64,000 bases of DNA. Origin: Demequina sp. (lineage in GTDB: Bacteria; Actinomycetota; Actinomycetes; Actinomycetales; Demequinaceae). The notes under the pieces are model-generated. The model worked only from the letters and a program-made list of their open reading frames with translations, did not search any database and had not been told where the DNA came from. Positions 48,800 to 57,004 of the stretch are shown piece after piece. The first letter of the stretch is position 1. Every line of letters begins with the position of its first letter. The position numbers and the translations under genes were made by a program. The stretch covers positions 2,073,979 to 2,137,978 of the forward strand of contig JANQAD010000001.1 of NCBI GenBank assembly GCA_024707205.1, written 5' to 3'.

Positions 48800-49535
48800 C
48801 GAGCGTGATGCTGGACTCCCCGAGTTCCACCGCGGCGACGGTGGGAAGCTCGGCGGCGAGTTCGGCGAGCGCCTCAGCGGATTCCGGCGCTTTGGGCGCC
48901 CTGACGAGGGCCCCAGTGAGCAGTCCGCGCGCGTACTTGGCGGTGTGGCTCGCGATCTTGCGCTTTCCGCCCTGCTCGTACGCGACGCGCACCGCGAGAG
49001 CGCCCGGCGGCGGCTTCCAGACGGTGGCGTAGTCGCTGCTGCGGCAGTCGACGATGAGCTGTTCGGCGGCGATCGGGTCCAGTGACTTCGCGAGACTCGC
49101 GCGCCAGAGGGCCGTCAGAGGGCCCACGCGGGGGAGCGCGACGCACATGTTGAGGCGATACGGGGGGATGAGGTCGGCGGGGGAGACGGCGCCCCACAGG
49201 CCCGAGATGATGCGGACCCGGTCGTGCGCGCGGACAAGCTCATCCGCGGACCACGTCGCCGAGCCCGCGGCGTCATACAGGACGCCCGTGTAGACGTGCG
49301 CCGCAGGCGCGGTGGGATTGCTCCACAGCGTGGTGTTTCCGGCCACCTGCGGCGCGAGCGAAGGCCCGACGCCGAGCATGGCGAGGGCGTCGCGCCGCGA
49401 ACTCGCCGCGACGAGCGCCTTGCCCACCCTGGCGCGGACCGCGGTCAACTCTGGGTGACTGAGGTCCGCGAGCTCAACGGGTGCGCCCGACGTGGGTGCG
49501 GTCTTTCCCTCGGACGGCGGCAGCAGGATCAGCAC
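48789..49535 (-). CDS. yaaA: Peroxide-stress YaaA/DUF328 family protein
   Basis: A 248-residue protein of the YaaA family, which in E. coli lowers free iron and DNA damage under peroxide stress. It reads ILLPPSEGKTAPTSGAPVEL at the start, YTGVLYDAAGSATW and RIISGLWGAVSPADLIPPYR in the middle, and VIDCRSSDYATVWKP-like VDCRSSDYATVWKPPPGALA later. I choose GTG 49535 because a -10 box, TAGGGT, ends 7 nt upstream. Starts at 49541 or 49544 would lie almost on that box. Confidence 0.88.
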   Translation of the reverse strand: MLILLPPSEGKTAPTSGAPVELADLSHPELTAVRARVGKALVAASSRRDALAMLGVGPSLAPQVAGNTTLWSNPTAPAAHVYTGVLYDAAGSATWSADELVRAHDRVRIISGLWGAVSPADLIPPYRLNMCVALPRVGPLTALWRASLAKSLDPIAAEQLIVDCRSSDYATVWKPPPGALAVRVAYEQGGKRKIASHTAKYARGLLTGALVRAPKAPESAEALAELAAELPTVAAVELGESSITLVTA

Positions 49536-49542
49536 GGCCATC

Positions 49543-49548
49543 ACCCTA
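49543..49548 (-). promoter_or_regulatory. -10 box of yaaA, leaderless
   Basis: TAGGGT on the minus strand ends 7 nt before GTG 49535 and decides between three possible starts. Confidence 0.45.
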
Positions 49549-49584
49549 CGATGCCCTGCGCCCCACCTCCACCACCCTCACTTC

Positions 49585-49606
49585 CTGTCGGTACATAGCG
49601 GTCGCT
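49585..49606. repeat. Half copy of the palindromic repeat
   Basis: CTGTCGGTACATAGCGGTCG (49585-49604) matches the left half of the repeat family, best with the copy at 50344. The right half is absent. It lies in the divergent gap yaaA / DJ-1-like gene. Confidence 0.75.
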
Positions 49607-49618
49607 AAGGTGGGCGGC

Positions 49619-50302
49619 GTGGACGTGAATGGGCGCCGGACCGTGGCTTTCGCGTTGTTCCCCGGGGTGACCCAACTGGACCTGACTGGGCCGGCGCAGG
49701 TGATGTCCAGATGGCCGGAGACGGACGTGCACTTGGTCGCTGCATCGCTCGACCCCGTGGCCACCGACGCGGGATTCTCCCTGGTACCAACGGCCACCTT
49801 CGCGGAGTGCCCTCGCGTCGACGTGCTGTGCGTGCCTGGCGGCGACGGTGTGTTCACGCACCTCGAGGACGAGGATCTGCTTGGGTTCGTTCGCCGCGCC
49901 GCCAGTGAGGCGACGTGGGTGACATCCGTGTGCACGGGCGCGTTCGTTCTTGCCGCCGCCGGCCTGCTTACTGGGCGTAGGGCCGCGACGCACTGGGCGT
50001 CCCAGGGGCTGCTTGAGCGCCTTGGGGTTGAGGTGGTCGCGGAACGAGTGGTGTTCGATGGGAACGTCGTCACCGGCGGGGGAGTGACGGCGGGGATCGA
50101 CTTCGCGCTGACGCTTACAGCTGCCGAGCTGGGTGAGGACTTCGCCAAGCGACTCCAGTTGCAGTTTGAGTACGACCCCGCGCCCCCATTCGACGCCGGC
50201 TCCCCTGACAAGGCCGATCCGGATCTCGTTGCCGGAATCCGAGCGTTTGTCGAGAGCAGCCGCGCTGAAGCGGTCTCTCGCCTCGCCGCCCGCCTCGCCT
50301 GA
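49619..50302 (+). CDS. DJ-1/PfpI family protein (isonitrile-hydratase-like)
   Basis: A 227-residue protein with the nucleophile-elbow cysteine in WVTSVCTGAFVLAAAGLLTG (C101) and the preceding motif VDVLCVPGGDGVFTHLED with the acidic partner. HWASQGLLERLGVEVV and GGGVTAGIDFALTLTAAELG follow the pattern of isonitrile hydratase and related amidotransferase-like proteins. The start is either GTG 49619 or GTG 49625; no clear ribosome site helps. It is the only plus-strand gene between two palindromic repeat copies. Confidence 0.85.
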   Translation: MDVNGRRTVAFALFPGVTQLDLTGPAQVMSRWPETDVHLVAASLDPVATDAGFSLVPTATFAECPRVDVLCVPGGDGVFTHLEDEDLLGFVRRAASEATWVTSVCTGAFVLAAAGLLTGRRAATHWASQGLLERLGVEVVAERVVFDGNVVTGGGVTAGIDFALTLTAAELGEDFAKRLQLQFEYDPAPPFDAGSPDKADPDLVAGIRAFVESSRAEAVSRLAARLA

Positions 50303-50343
50303 CCCCGGCCGCGCTCCGTTCCGCCGCATCCCCACCTGACCTG

Positions 50344-50398
50344 CTGTCGGTACATAGCGGTCGTTTCCGCGCGCGAAGCGACGCGGCTGTACCGAGAG
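50344..50398. repeat. Palindromic repeat, copy 4
   Basis: Arms CTGTCGGTACA and TGTACCGAGAG (one mismatch). The interior resembles copy 2 (GGTCGTTTCCGCGCGCGAAG). It lies between the DJ-1-like gene and the padR promoter. Confidence 0.85.
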
Positions 50399-50414
50399 GG
50401 TGCAAGGGCAGGGG

Positions 50415-50443
50415 TTGACAAGAGACTGTGACGCGATATATCG
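50415..50443 (+). promoter_or_regulatory. padR promoter with palindromic operator
   Basis: TTGACA (50415-50420), 16-bp spacer, TATATC (50437-50442). A perfect palindrome CGATATATCG (50434-50443) covers the -10 box, as expected for an autorepressed PadR gene. Confidence 0.65.
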
Positions 50444-50470
50444 TGACCGTGTCGACGAAAGGAGACAGTC

Positions 50471-51052
50471 ATGAAAGACATGAAGCGAGGCGGCAATCGC
50501 CGCCATCACAGCTTTGACCCGCGGCCTGAGGGATTCGGCCGCCACCCCGGGTATGGACTCGGCGGGTTTGGTCCCGAGTTTGGGCCGGGTCGTGGGCCGG
50601 GCCGCGGACCGCGCGGCGGCCGCAACCGCGGCGACGTCCGCGCCGCCGTGCTCGTGCTGCTCGCCGAGCAACCCCGTCACGGCTATGACCTGATGCGCGC
50701 CATCGAGGAGCGCTCGGGAGGCATCTGGTCCCCGAGCCCGGGCTCGATCTACCCGACGCTGCAGGCGCTCGAGGACGAGGGTCTCATCACCTTCGAGACC
50801 GTCGAAGGTCGCAAGACCGCGTCCATCACCGACGCGGGCCAGCAGTGGCTCACCGAGCACGGCCCTGAGGCCGACGGCGTGTTCAAGCAGCCAGAGGGCG
50901 CAGGCAAGGCCATCGCCCTGCGCCAAGAGATGCACCAGCTGCGTGACGTCGTCATGCTTGCCACCCGTCAGGGTGGCGACACTGCCGACGAGGCGGTGAA
51001 GATCCTCGCGCAGGCGCGCAAGGACCTGTACGCACTTCTCGCCGGTCAGTAA
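50471..51052 (+). CDS. PadR-family transcriptional regulator
   Basis: A 193-residue regulator. Residues 1-55 form an unusual Gly/Arg-rich head (GFGPEFGPGRGPGRGPRGGR). The PadR winged helix follows (about 57-130) with VRAAVLVLLAEQPRHGYDLM, SPSPGSIYPTLQALEDEGLI and TITDAG-like ASITDAGQQWLTEHGPEA. The C-terminal helical dimer arm is complete. ATG 50471 follows AAAGGAGA. No efflux gene lies next to it in this window, so only self-regulation is evident. Confidence 0.92.
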   Translation: MKDMKRGGNRRHHSFDPRPEGFGRHPGYGLGGFGPEFGPGRGPGRGPRGGRNRGDVRAAVLVLLAEQPRHGYDLMRAIEERSGGIWSPSPGSIYPTLQALEDEGLITFETVEGRKTASITDAGQQWLTEHGPEADGVFKQPEGAGKAIALRQEMHQLRDVVMLATRQGGDTADEAVKILAQARKDLYALLAGQ

Positions 51053-51083
51053 CACCCGAGGCCGCCTGGCTACACTTGTCCCG

Positions 51084-51464
51084 CGGATGAGTTGGCCAGG
51101 CGGCCGCGTTCTCGGGAAACCGAGACCGAGGAACGTCCGGGCTCCATAGGGCAGGGTGGTGGCTAACGGCCACCCGGGGTGACCCGCGGGAAAGTGCCAC
51201 AGAAAGCAAACCGCCGCTCGCAGCGTCGGGCGGTAAGGGTGAAAGGGTGAGGTAAGAGCTCACCGCGTCCCTGGTGACAGGGGCGGCACGGCAAACCCCA
51301 CCCGGAGCAAGGCCAGACAGGAAGCGCTTGAGGGCTGCCCGCCCGAGCTTCCGGGTAGGTCGCTAGAGGCGTGCGGCAACGTACGTCGTAGATGGATGGC
51401 CGCCCGGCCCGACGCTGTGAAGAGTCGGGCTAGACAGAACCCGGCGTATCGGCCAACTCATCCG
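51084..51464 (+). ncRNA. rnpB: RNase P RNA (type A)
   Basis: The catalytic RNA of RNase P, which matures tRNA 5' ends. The terminal P1 helix is explicit: CGGATGAGTTGGCC (51084-51097) pairs with GGCCAACTCATCCG (51451-51464). Conserved core elements are visible: GAGGAACGTCCGGGCTCCAT (J3/4-P4), ACAGAAAGCAAACCGCC, GGTAAGGGTGAAAGGGTGAG and the 3' part of P4, AGACAGAACCCGGCGTA. Total about 381 nt, usual for actinobacteria. The 3' part contains the core GGCCCGACGCTGTG of the 19-bp repeat (51406-51419). Confidence 0.95.
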
Positions 51465-51566
51465 CCCTCGCCGATCACCGGTGGGCTCTTGGCGAACTCC
51501 CAGGATTCTGGGAGCCGCCTGTGGACTTCGCGCGTTGGAATCGAGTTGAGACCAACGGAGGCTGAC

Positions 51567-52865
51567 ATGGACGACCCCAACGAGATCACGATGAGCGCAA
51601 CCGCGACCAAGCCGCGGCGCCGACGCGCGCTTATGGGCGCGCTCGCGTTTGCGAGCCTCCTGGCGGTCGGTGCGATCGGCACCGGCATCGCCGCGGCACA
51701 CGAGGCCAGCAACGAAGCAGTGACGGCCGCGCAGGTCCAGACGCAGGATGACTTCGGCGGATGGGGCGACCAGTGGTCACTCGATGACCTGCAGTCGCTC
51801 TACGACCAGTTCGAGCAGTACTGGGGCGGCTCCGGCGGCTACGACCCGCACCAAGACCCGTACCAAGACCCGTACCAAGGCACCGACCCCTACCAAGGCA
51901 CCGACCCCTACCAGGGCCAGCAGACCCCCGGCGCGTCCCAGGACGAGGCCACCCAGGCCAGCGCGAGCGAGTCCACGGGTGTGGTGATCATCAACACCGA
52001 GCTCGGGTACTCGGGCGGCGAGGCCGCAGGCACGGGGATGATCCTCTCGAGCGATGGCTACGTGCTCACGAACAACCACGTGATCGCGAGCTCCACGGAG
52101 ATCACCGTGACCGACCCGAGCACGGGAAAGACCTACACCGCGACCCTCGTGGGTGCCGACCCCACGCATGACGTCGCGCTCCTCAAGCTCAACGGCGCCT
52201 CCGGTCTTGCCACCATCACCGTGGACCAGGACGACACCGAGGCCGTTGGCGACGCGATCACCGCGGTCGGCAACGCGAGCGGCGGCGGCGTGCTCATGGC
52301 CGCCGACGGCACCATCACCAACCTCGACGCGTCTGTGACGACCTCAACCACCCAGTACGAGACCGGCGAGACACTCACCGGAACCATCGAGATCTCCGCC
52401 GACGTGGTCCCCGGAGACTCCGGAGGCGCGCTGCTCGACAGCGACGGCGAGGTCATCGGCATGAACACCGCAGCCTCGAGTGGCTCCACGGCCACGACCG
52501 CCTACGCGATCACCATCGAGGACGCCCTCGCGATCGCCAAGCAGATCAAGGCCGGAGACGAGAGCGGCACCGTGGTGCTCGGATACCCGGCCTTCCTCGG
52601 CATCGGGCTCGCGCAGTCCGGCTACCAGGCCGTGAGCGGCGCCTCCGTGGGCGCCGTGTACGACGGCACCCCCGCCGCCAAGGCGGGAATCGAGGCCGGC
52701 GACACGATCACCGCGGTCAACGGCACCAAGGTCGCGAGCGGCGACGCACTGGCCGCGGCCCTCGCCAAGAAGGACCCGGGCGACAAGGTGAAGATCACCT
52801 GGACCGACACGAACGGCACCAGCCACTCGAAGACCGTGACTCTCGCGGAGGGACCGGCGAAGTAA
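51567..52865 (+). CDS. HtrA/DegP-like trypsin protease with PDZ domain
   Basis: A 432-residue membrane-anchored serine protease. An N-terminal signal anchor (about 23-45, ALMGALAFASLLAVGAIGTG) is followed by a Gln/Tyr/Asp-rich linker with repeated DPYQ units (about 93-118). The trypsin-like domain has H in VLTNNHVIASSTE (about 172), D in THDVALLKL (about 202) and S in VVPGDSGGALL (about 285), and a PDZ domain follows (about 335-425, AGIEAGDTITAVNGTKVASG). It would act outside the membrane in quality control. ATG 51567 has CGGAGG upstream. Confidence 0.92.
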   Translation: MDDPNEITMSATATKPRRRRALMGALAFASLLAVGAIGTGIAAAHEASNEAVTAAQVQTQDDFGGWGDQWSLDDLQSLYDQFEQYWGGSGGYDPHQDPYQDPYQGTDPYQGTDPYQGQQTPGASQDEATQASASESTGVVIINTELGYSGGEAAGTGMILSSDGYVLTNNHVIASSTEITVTDPSTGKTYTATLVGADPTHDVALLKLNGASGLATITVDQDDTEAVGDAITAVGNASGGGVLMAADGTITNLDASVTTSTTQYETGETLTGTIEISADVVPGDSGGALLDSDGEVIGMNTAASSGSTATTAYAITIEDALAIAKQIKAGDESGTVVLGYPAFLGIGLAQSGYQAVSGASVGAVYDGTPAAKAGIEAGDTITAVNGTKVASGDALAAALAKKDPGDKVKITWTDTNGTSHSKTVTLAEGPAK

Positions 52866-52868
52866 CCC

Positions 52869-53300
52869 CTACAGCTCCTGCGCCAGGGCCACGATGATGC
52901 CGTCTGGCCCGCGCAGGTAGCACAGGCGGTAGGCGTCCTCGTAGCGCGCGATATCGCGCATCAGCGAACCGCCAAGCGGGGCGAGGCGCGCAACGGTCGC
53001 ATCGATGTCGTCGACCGCGAACATCATCCTGGTGAGCCCAAGGGTGTTGGGCGCCGGAGCCGGCACCGGCACGGCTTCCGGCGAAACGTAGTGGGCGAGC
53101 TCCACGCGGCCGTGGCCGTCAGGGGTCACGAGCACCGCGATCTCTGAGGTGACTTCCTCCAGCCCCAGCACCTCGGACACCCACGGCCCGCTCACCGTGT
53201 CGCGCCCTTCAACGGCGAGCCCCAGCGCCTCGAAGAACGCCACCGCGGCCTCCAGGTCAGAGACGGTGACGGCGACATTGTCCAAGCGATTGACGGCCAT
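52869..53300 (-). CDS. VOC-family (glyoxalase-like) protein
   Basis: A 143-residue vicinal-oxygen-chelate protein. NRLDNVAVTVSDLEAAVAFF opens the first beta-alpha-beta module, and LGLTRMMFAVDDIDATVARL the second. It ends with YLRGPDGIIVALAQEL, which holds the terminal metal-ligand position but with A-Q-E. Not closely related to the VOC protein at 5317. Substrate unknown. ATG 53300 has TATTGT 7 nt upstream. Confidence 0.85.
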   Translation of the reverse strand: MAVNRLDNVAVTVSDLEAAVAFFEALGLAVEGRDTVSGPWVSEVLGLEEVTSEIAVLVTPDGHGRVELAHYVSPEAVPVPAPAPNTLGLTRMMFAVDDIDATVARLAPLGGSLMRDIARYEDAYRLCYLRGPDGIIVALAQEL

Positions 53301-53307
53301 AACCTCG

Positions 53308-53313
53308 ACAATA
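53308..53313 (-). promoter_or_regulatory. -10 box of the VOC gene, leaderless
   Basis: TATTGT on the minus strand ends 7 nt before ATG 53300. Confidence 0.45.
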
Positions 53314-53336
53314 GACAGCCCAGCGCGCCGCCACCG

Positions 53337-53352
53337 GCCCGACGCTGGGGCA
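53337..53352 (+). repeat. Degenerate 19-bp repeat core
   Basis: GGCCCGACGCTGGGGC, 13 leading bases identical to the 19-bp repeat. It lies in the divergent gap between the VOC and LCP genes, just before the LCP -10 box. Confidence 0.6.
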
Positions 53353-53355
53353 GGT

Positions 53356-53361
53356 TACGCT
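53356..53361 (+). promoter_or_regulatory. -10 box of the LCP gene, leaderless
   Basis: TACGCT ends exactly 6 nt before GTG 53368. Confidence 0.55.
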
Positions 53362-53367
53362 CACCGC

Positions 53368-54531
53368 GTGAGCACGGCTGGGGGTTCGGGAAGGCCCGAC
53401 CAACACGGCGCCCCCGGCGCGCGGCGGCCCATGCCGCCGTCGATCCAGCCGCGAAAGCCCACCACGCCGCAGGCGCCACCCCCCACCAGGGCGCCAAGCC
53501 AGCGTCCCGCAACCAAGCCGGCGCCAGCGTCGGGCACGCCAAAGGGACCGCCGCAGGGACCGCAGAAGCCGGCGCAGAAGCCAAGGAAAAAGCGCCGCTG
53601 GGGGCGGCGGCTGGGCGTCGCCGCAATCGCGCTGCTGCTCGTCGCGCTGACCCTCGCGTTCCTCAGCTATACCTGGATCAACGCCCGCATTCAGCACGTG
53701 GACGCGCTGAGCGGCGCGGCGAACACGGCGGGGGAGACGTACCTCATCGTCGGCTCCGATTCGCGCGAGGGCTGGAAGTACGACGACGGGACATCGGGCG
53801 CGCGCACCGACACGATCATGGTGCTGCACAAGGCGCCGAACGGCGTCACGAGCCTCATCTCGATCCCACGCGACTCCTACGTCACCATCCCCGGGCACAA
53901 GAAGAACAAGATCAACGCGGCGTTCGCGATCGGGGGAGCGCAGCTGCTCGTCGAGACGGTCGAGGAGCTCACCGGGCTCACGATCGACGCCTACATGGAG
54001 GTGGGCCTCACCGGCGTTGCGGATCTCGTGGACTCCCTCGGTGGCGTGAAGCTTTGCTACAAGGAGGACGTCGACGACTGGCGCTCCAAGCTCAAGTGGG
54101 AGGCCGGCTGTCACGTCGCGGACGGCGACACGGCTCTCGCCTTCGCGCGCATGCGGTACAGCGATCCACTCGGCGATATCGGGCGCGCGGCGCGGCAGCG
54201 TCAGCTTGTCGCGGCCGTCGTTGACGGCGTGTTTACCAGGGCCGTTGTCGCGAACCCATTCAAGGCCATGGACGTCGCGGGCGCAGGACTGCAGGCCTTC
54301 CGCGTGAGCGACGGCACGGGCCCCTTCGACCTGCTGCAGATAGCGCGCACGTTCCGCTCCGCGCAGGGCGATCAGGCTGTCACGGGCACGCCGCCCATCA
54401 AGGACTGGGGCTATCACGTCAAGGGCGTGGGCTCCACGGTGCTCCTCGATCCCGACAAGCTGGACCAGTTCTGGGAGGACGTCGCCACGGGCGCCTTCGA
54501 GCCGGGAAGCCAGGTGGGCGGGCTCGAGTAG
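53368..54531 (+). CDS. LytR-CpsA-Psr (LCP) cell-wall ligase
   Basis: A 387-residue membrane protein that attaches anionic glycopolymers to peptidoglycan outside the cell. A proline/lysine-rich cytoplasmic head (1-75) leads to one helix (about 80-105, GVAAIALLLVALTLAFLSYT) and the LCP domain (about 125-330). The conserved residues sit in LIVGSDSREGW (D, R), ARTDTIMVLHKAP (RTDT), SIPRDSYVTIPGHKKNKINA (PRD, K..KIN) and ALAFARMRYSDPLGDIGRAA (RxRxxxxDxxR). The start is GTG 53368; longer frames cover the VOC gene's promoter. Confidence 0.93.
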   Translation: MSTAGGSGRPDQHGAPGARRPMPPSIQPRKPTTPQAPPPTRAPSQRPATKPAPASGTPKGPPQGPQKPAQKPRKKRRWGRRLGVAAIALLLVALTLAFLSYTWINARIQHVDALSGAANTAGETYLIVGSDSREGWKYDDGTSGARTDTIMVLHKAPNGVTSLISIPRDSYVTIPGHKKNKINAAFAIGGAQLLVETVEELTGLTIDAYMEVGLTGVADLVDSLGGVKLCYKEDVDDWRSKLKWEAGCHVADGDTALAFARMRYSDPLGDIGRAARQRQLVAAVVDGVFTRAVVANPFKAMDVAGAGLQAFRVSDGTGPFDLLQIARTFRSAQGDQAVTGTPPIKDWGYHVKGVGSTVLLDPDKLDQFWEDVATGAFEPGSQVGGLE

Positions 54532-54532
54532 G

Positions 54533-55399
54533 TCAGTGCCCGCTGAAGCCGCGCTCGCGCCGCCTTTGCGCATCACCCATGCCCCAGCGCACCGCCTTGG
54601 TGGCGATGGCTCCGGCAAGCGGCCCGACGGCGCGGTTGAGCGGCCCTCCAAGGTTCAGTTCCGCTCGCGCCCAGTCGGGCAGCAGCGCCACCGCGCCCGA
54701 CGCTATGAGGCGGTACGGCTGCCGCGCGGCCCAGGGGAGGGGTGGCTCCTTCAGGAGGAAGGCCGCGGTGTCGAGCGCCGCGGGGCTCGACTCGAGCTCC
54801 GGCCTGTAGGCGTCGATGAACTGCTCCAGCTCCGCGACCGTGCGCGGCACGTCCACGGCGCCCAGCGCCATCGCCACCCGCCCGGACTGGGCCACGTACT
54901 CGTCGGCCCCTGCCGCGTCGAGGGGCCGTTCCCCGTACCGCTGGTGGGCGGCGAGGAAGGAGTCCGCCTCCGCGATGTGCACCCAGGTCAGCAGGTGCGG
55001 ATCGCTCGCGCGGTAGGGACGGCCGTCGGCGGTCTTTCCGCGCACCCGGTCATGCGCGGCCCGCACGCGGTCCACCATGGCCTGCGCGTCTTCGGCCGCC
55101 CCAAAGGTGGTGAACGCGAGGAACGTCGAGGTGCGCGCGAGGCGCCCCCACGGGTCGCCGCGATACCCGGAATGCCCGGCGACCCCCGCCATCGCGAGCG
55201 GGTGCAGCGACTGCAGCAGCAGCGCGCGCAGGCCGCCAACATACGCAGACGCATCCCCGTGAACGCGGCGAATGGCGCTACCGGGTTCGAACCAGCGCGG
55301 CCCAGGCGTGCCGTGGACGCGCGCCCGCGCAGCGGGCCCCTCGGGGCCCGCGACGCGCTCAAAGAGCGCCTCGCCCAACCGGTCCCGAAGTCTTGTCAC
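54533..55399 (-). CDS. DUF2236 / MpaB-type oxygenase-like protein
   Basis: A 288-residue protein of the family that includes latex-clearing (Lcp) and MpaB-type haem enzymes. It has LRALLLQSLHPLAMAGVAGH (about 58-77) followed by the histidine-containing GYRGDPWGRLARTSTFLAFT, then LLTWVHIAEADSFLAAHQRY with the second histidine. Both candidate haem ligands are present. Substrate unknown; the family often occurs singly in actinobacteria. GTG 55399 is the start. It converges with the LCP gene, with 1 bp between. Confidence 0.85.
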   Translation of the reverse strand: MTRLRDRLGEALFERVAGPEGPAARARVHGTPGPRWFEPGSAIRRVHGDASAYVGGLRALLLQSLHPLAMAGVAGHSGYRGDPWGRLARTSTFLAFTTFGAAEDAQAMVDRVRAAHDRVRGKTADGRPYRASDPHLLTWVHIAEADSFLAAHQRYGERPLDAAGADEYVAQSGRVAMALGAVDVPRTVAELEQFIDAYRPELESSPAALDTAAFLLKEPPLPWAARQPYRLIASGAVALLPDWARAELNLGGPLNRAVGPLAGAIATKAVRWGMGDAQRRRERGFSGH

Positions 55400-55430
55400 A
55401 CAGCCAGTATCGCCCGTGGAACCGCGCGCG

Positions 55431-56923
55431 TTAGAACTCCTTCGCCACCTGCGCCAGCAGCCGCGCGCCGTAGCCGGTCGCGCCCGTCGTGCGCCACGAC
55501 TCGTCGGCCTCGGCCTGCATTGTTCCTGCTATATCCACATGCGCCCACGGCGTGTCGCCAACGAACTCGTTGAGGAACAGCGCGGCCGTGGTCGCTCCGG
55601 CGAAGGTTCCGCCAAGGTTGGCGATGTCGGCAATGTCGGAGTCCAGCTGCTTGCGGTACTTCTTCTCGAGAGGCATCTGCCAGACGGGCTCGTCCACAAC
55701 TTCCGCCGCCGCCTTCACCTGATCCACGAGGTCCTGGTCGTTTCCGAACAGGGCCGCGCGCGACTTGCCGAGCGCCATCAGCGCCGCCCCGGTGAGCGTC
55801 GCGATGTCGATGACCGCATCCACCTCGTCCTCGGTGGCGAGCACGAGGCCGTCCATCATCACGAGGCGACCCTCAGCGTCGGTGTTCTTGACCTCAACGG
55901 TCTTGCCGCCGCGCGCAACGAGCACGTCGCCGAGCTTGGTGGCGGAGCCGGACGGCATGTTGTCCGTGCACATGAGCCAGCCGGAGACGTTCGCCGTGAC
56001 GCCGAGATCGCGCAGCGCGGTGAATGCGCCGAGCACGGCCGCGGCACCGCCCATGTCGATTTTCATGAGCAGGTGCATCGGGTCCGACGGCTTGAGCGAG
56101 ATGCCGCCGGAGTCATACATGATGCCCTTGCCCACGAGCCCCAAATGGCGGTCACCGCCTCCGCGATAGCGCAACACCACCATCCGCGGCTCCTCTGTGC
56201 TGCCCGCGTTGACGCCCAGCAGCCCGCCGCAGCCGAGCTCGATCAGAGCCGCCTTGTCGAACACCTGCACCTCGAAGCCGTACGCGGCGCCGAGGCGTTG
56301 GGCCTCCTCGCCGATGTTCGTGGCCGTGAGGAAGCCGGCGGGGGTGTTCGCGAGGTCGCGAGCGATGATCGCCGCTCGCACGCCCGGTTCGGCGGCCGCT
56401 ATACCCGACGCTGTGGTCGCCTCATCCGCCCCCCTCACCACGATCGTGAGCGCGCCAAGCGAGCGATCCTTGGGCTCGGCCTGCAGCGAGCGGTAGCGGT
56501 ACCGCGCCAGCTGAGCCCCTCCGCGACAGCCTGCGCCACGGCGGCGTCGTCGAAGCCGAGCCCGTCGGTCACGATGGCGAGGTTGGTGCCCTTCTTGGCG
56601 GTCGCCCGCGACGCCGCTGCCGCGGCGTCGCGAATTCCGTCGATCGTGACATCGTCGCTGGAACCGAGCCCAACGAGCACCACCGGCGTGCCGCCGGAGG
56701 CGAAGACGAAACTGGACCCGGCGTCGGCCTCAAACCCCGCGGCGGTGAGGTCGGAGCGAGAGGCGCCAATGCCGTCGGGCAGGTCACCGTCAGAGGTGAC
56801 GAGGTGAGCCACGCTGTCCACCGAGTCGGGGACCGCGGTTGCCACGGCCACCTGGGGGAGAGCCGCGAGCCCCTGAAGGGGAGTGAAGCCTTCCGGAACG
56901 AGTTTGTGAGGTGCGTAGGTCAT
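55431..56923 (-). CDS. pepA: Leucyl aminopeptidase, single frameshift
   Basis: M17 zinc aminopeptidase that removes N-terminal residues from peptides. The catalytic domain shows GLVGKGIMYDSGGISLKPSD (metal-binding K and D), MKIDMGGAAAVLGAFTALRD and the signature NTDAEGRLVMMDGLVLATED. The start codon ATG 56923 follows AAGGGAG. The frame breaks near residue 135: AEGLSW runs into unrelated sequence, while the true continuation (ARYRYRSLQAEPKDRSLGAL) is in another frame. Adding one base at about 56520 joins the halves into 497 residues, normal for PepA. A sequence error is the simplest explanation. Confidence 0.9.
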
Positions 56924-56991
56924 GACGACTCCCTTGCCGGTCAATTCTTCAATTGCGAGCCTAGTCGCTGCGGCTGCACCGTGGCGCCCGC

Positions 56992-56997
56992 TACTGT
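56992..56997 (+). promoter_or_regulatory. -10 box of the SLC13-type permease, leaderless
   Basis: TACTGT ends 7 nt before GTG 57005. Confidence 0.45.
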
Positions 56998-57004
56998 GGC
57001 CAGT

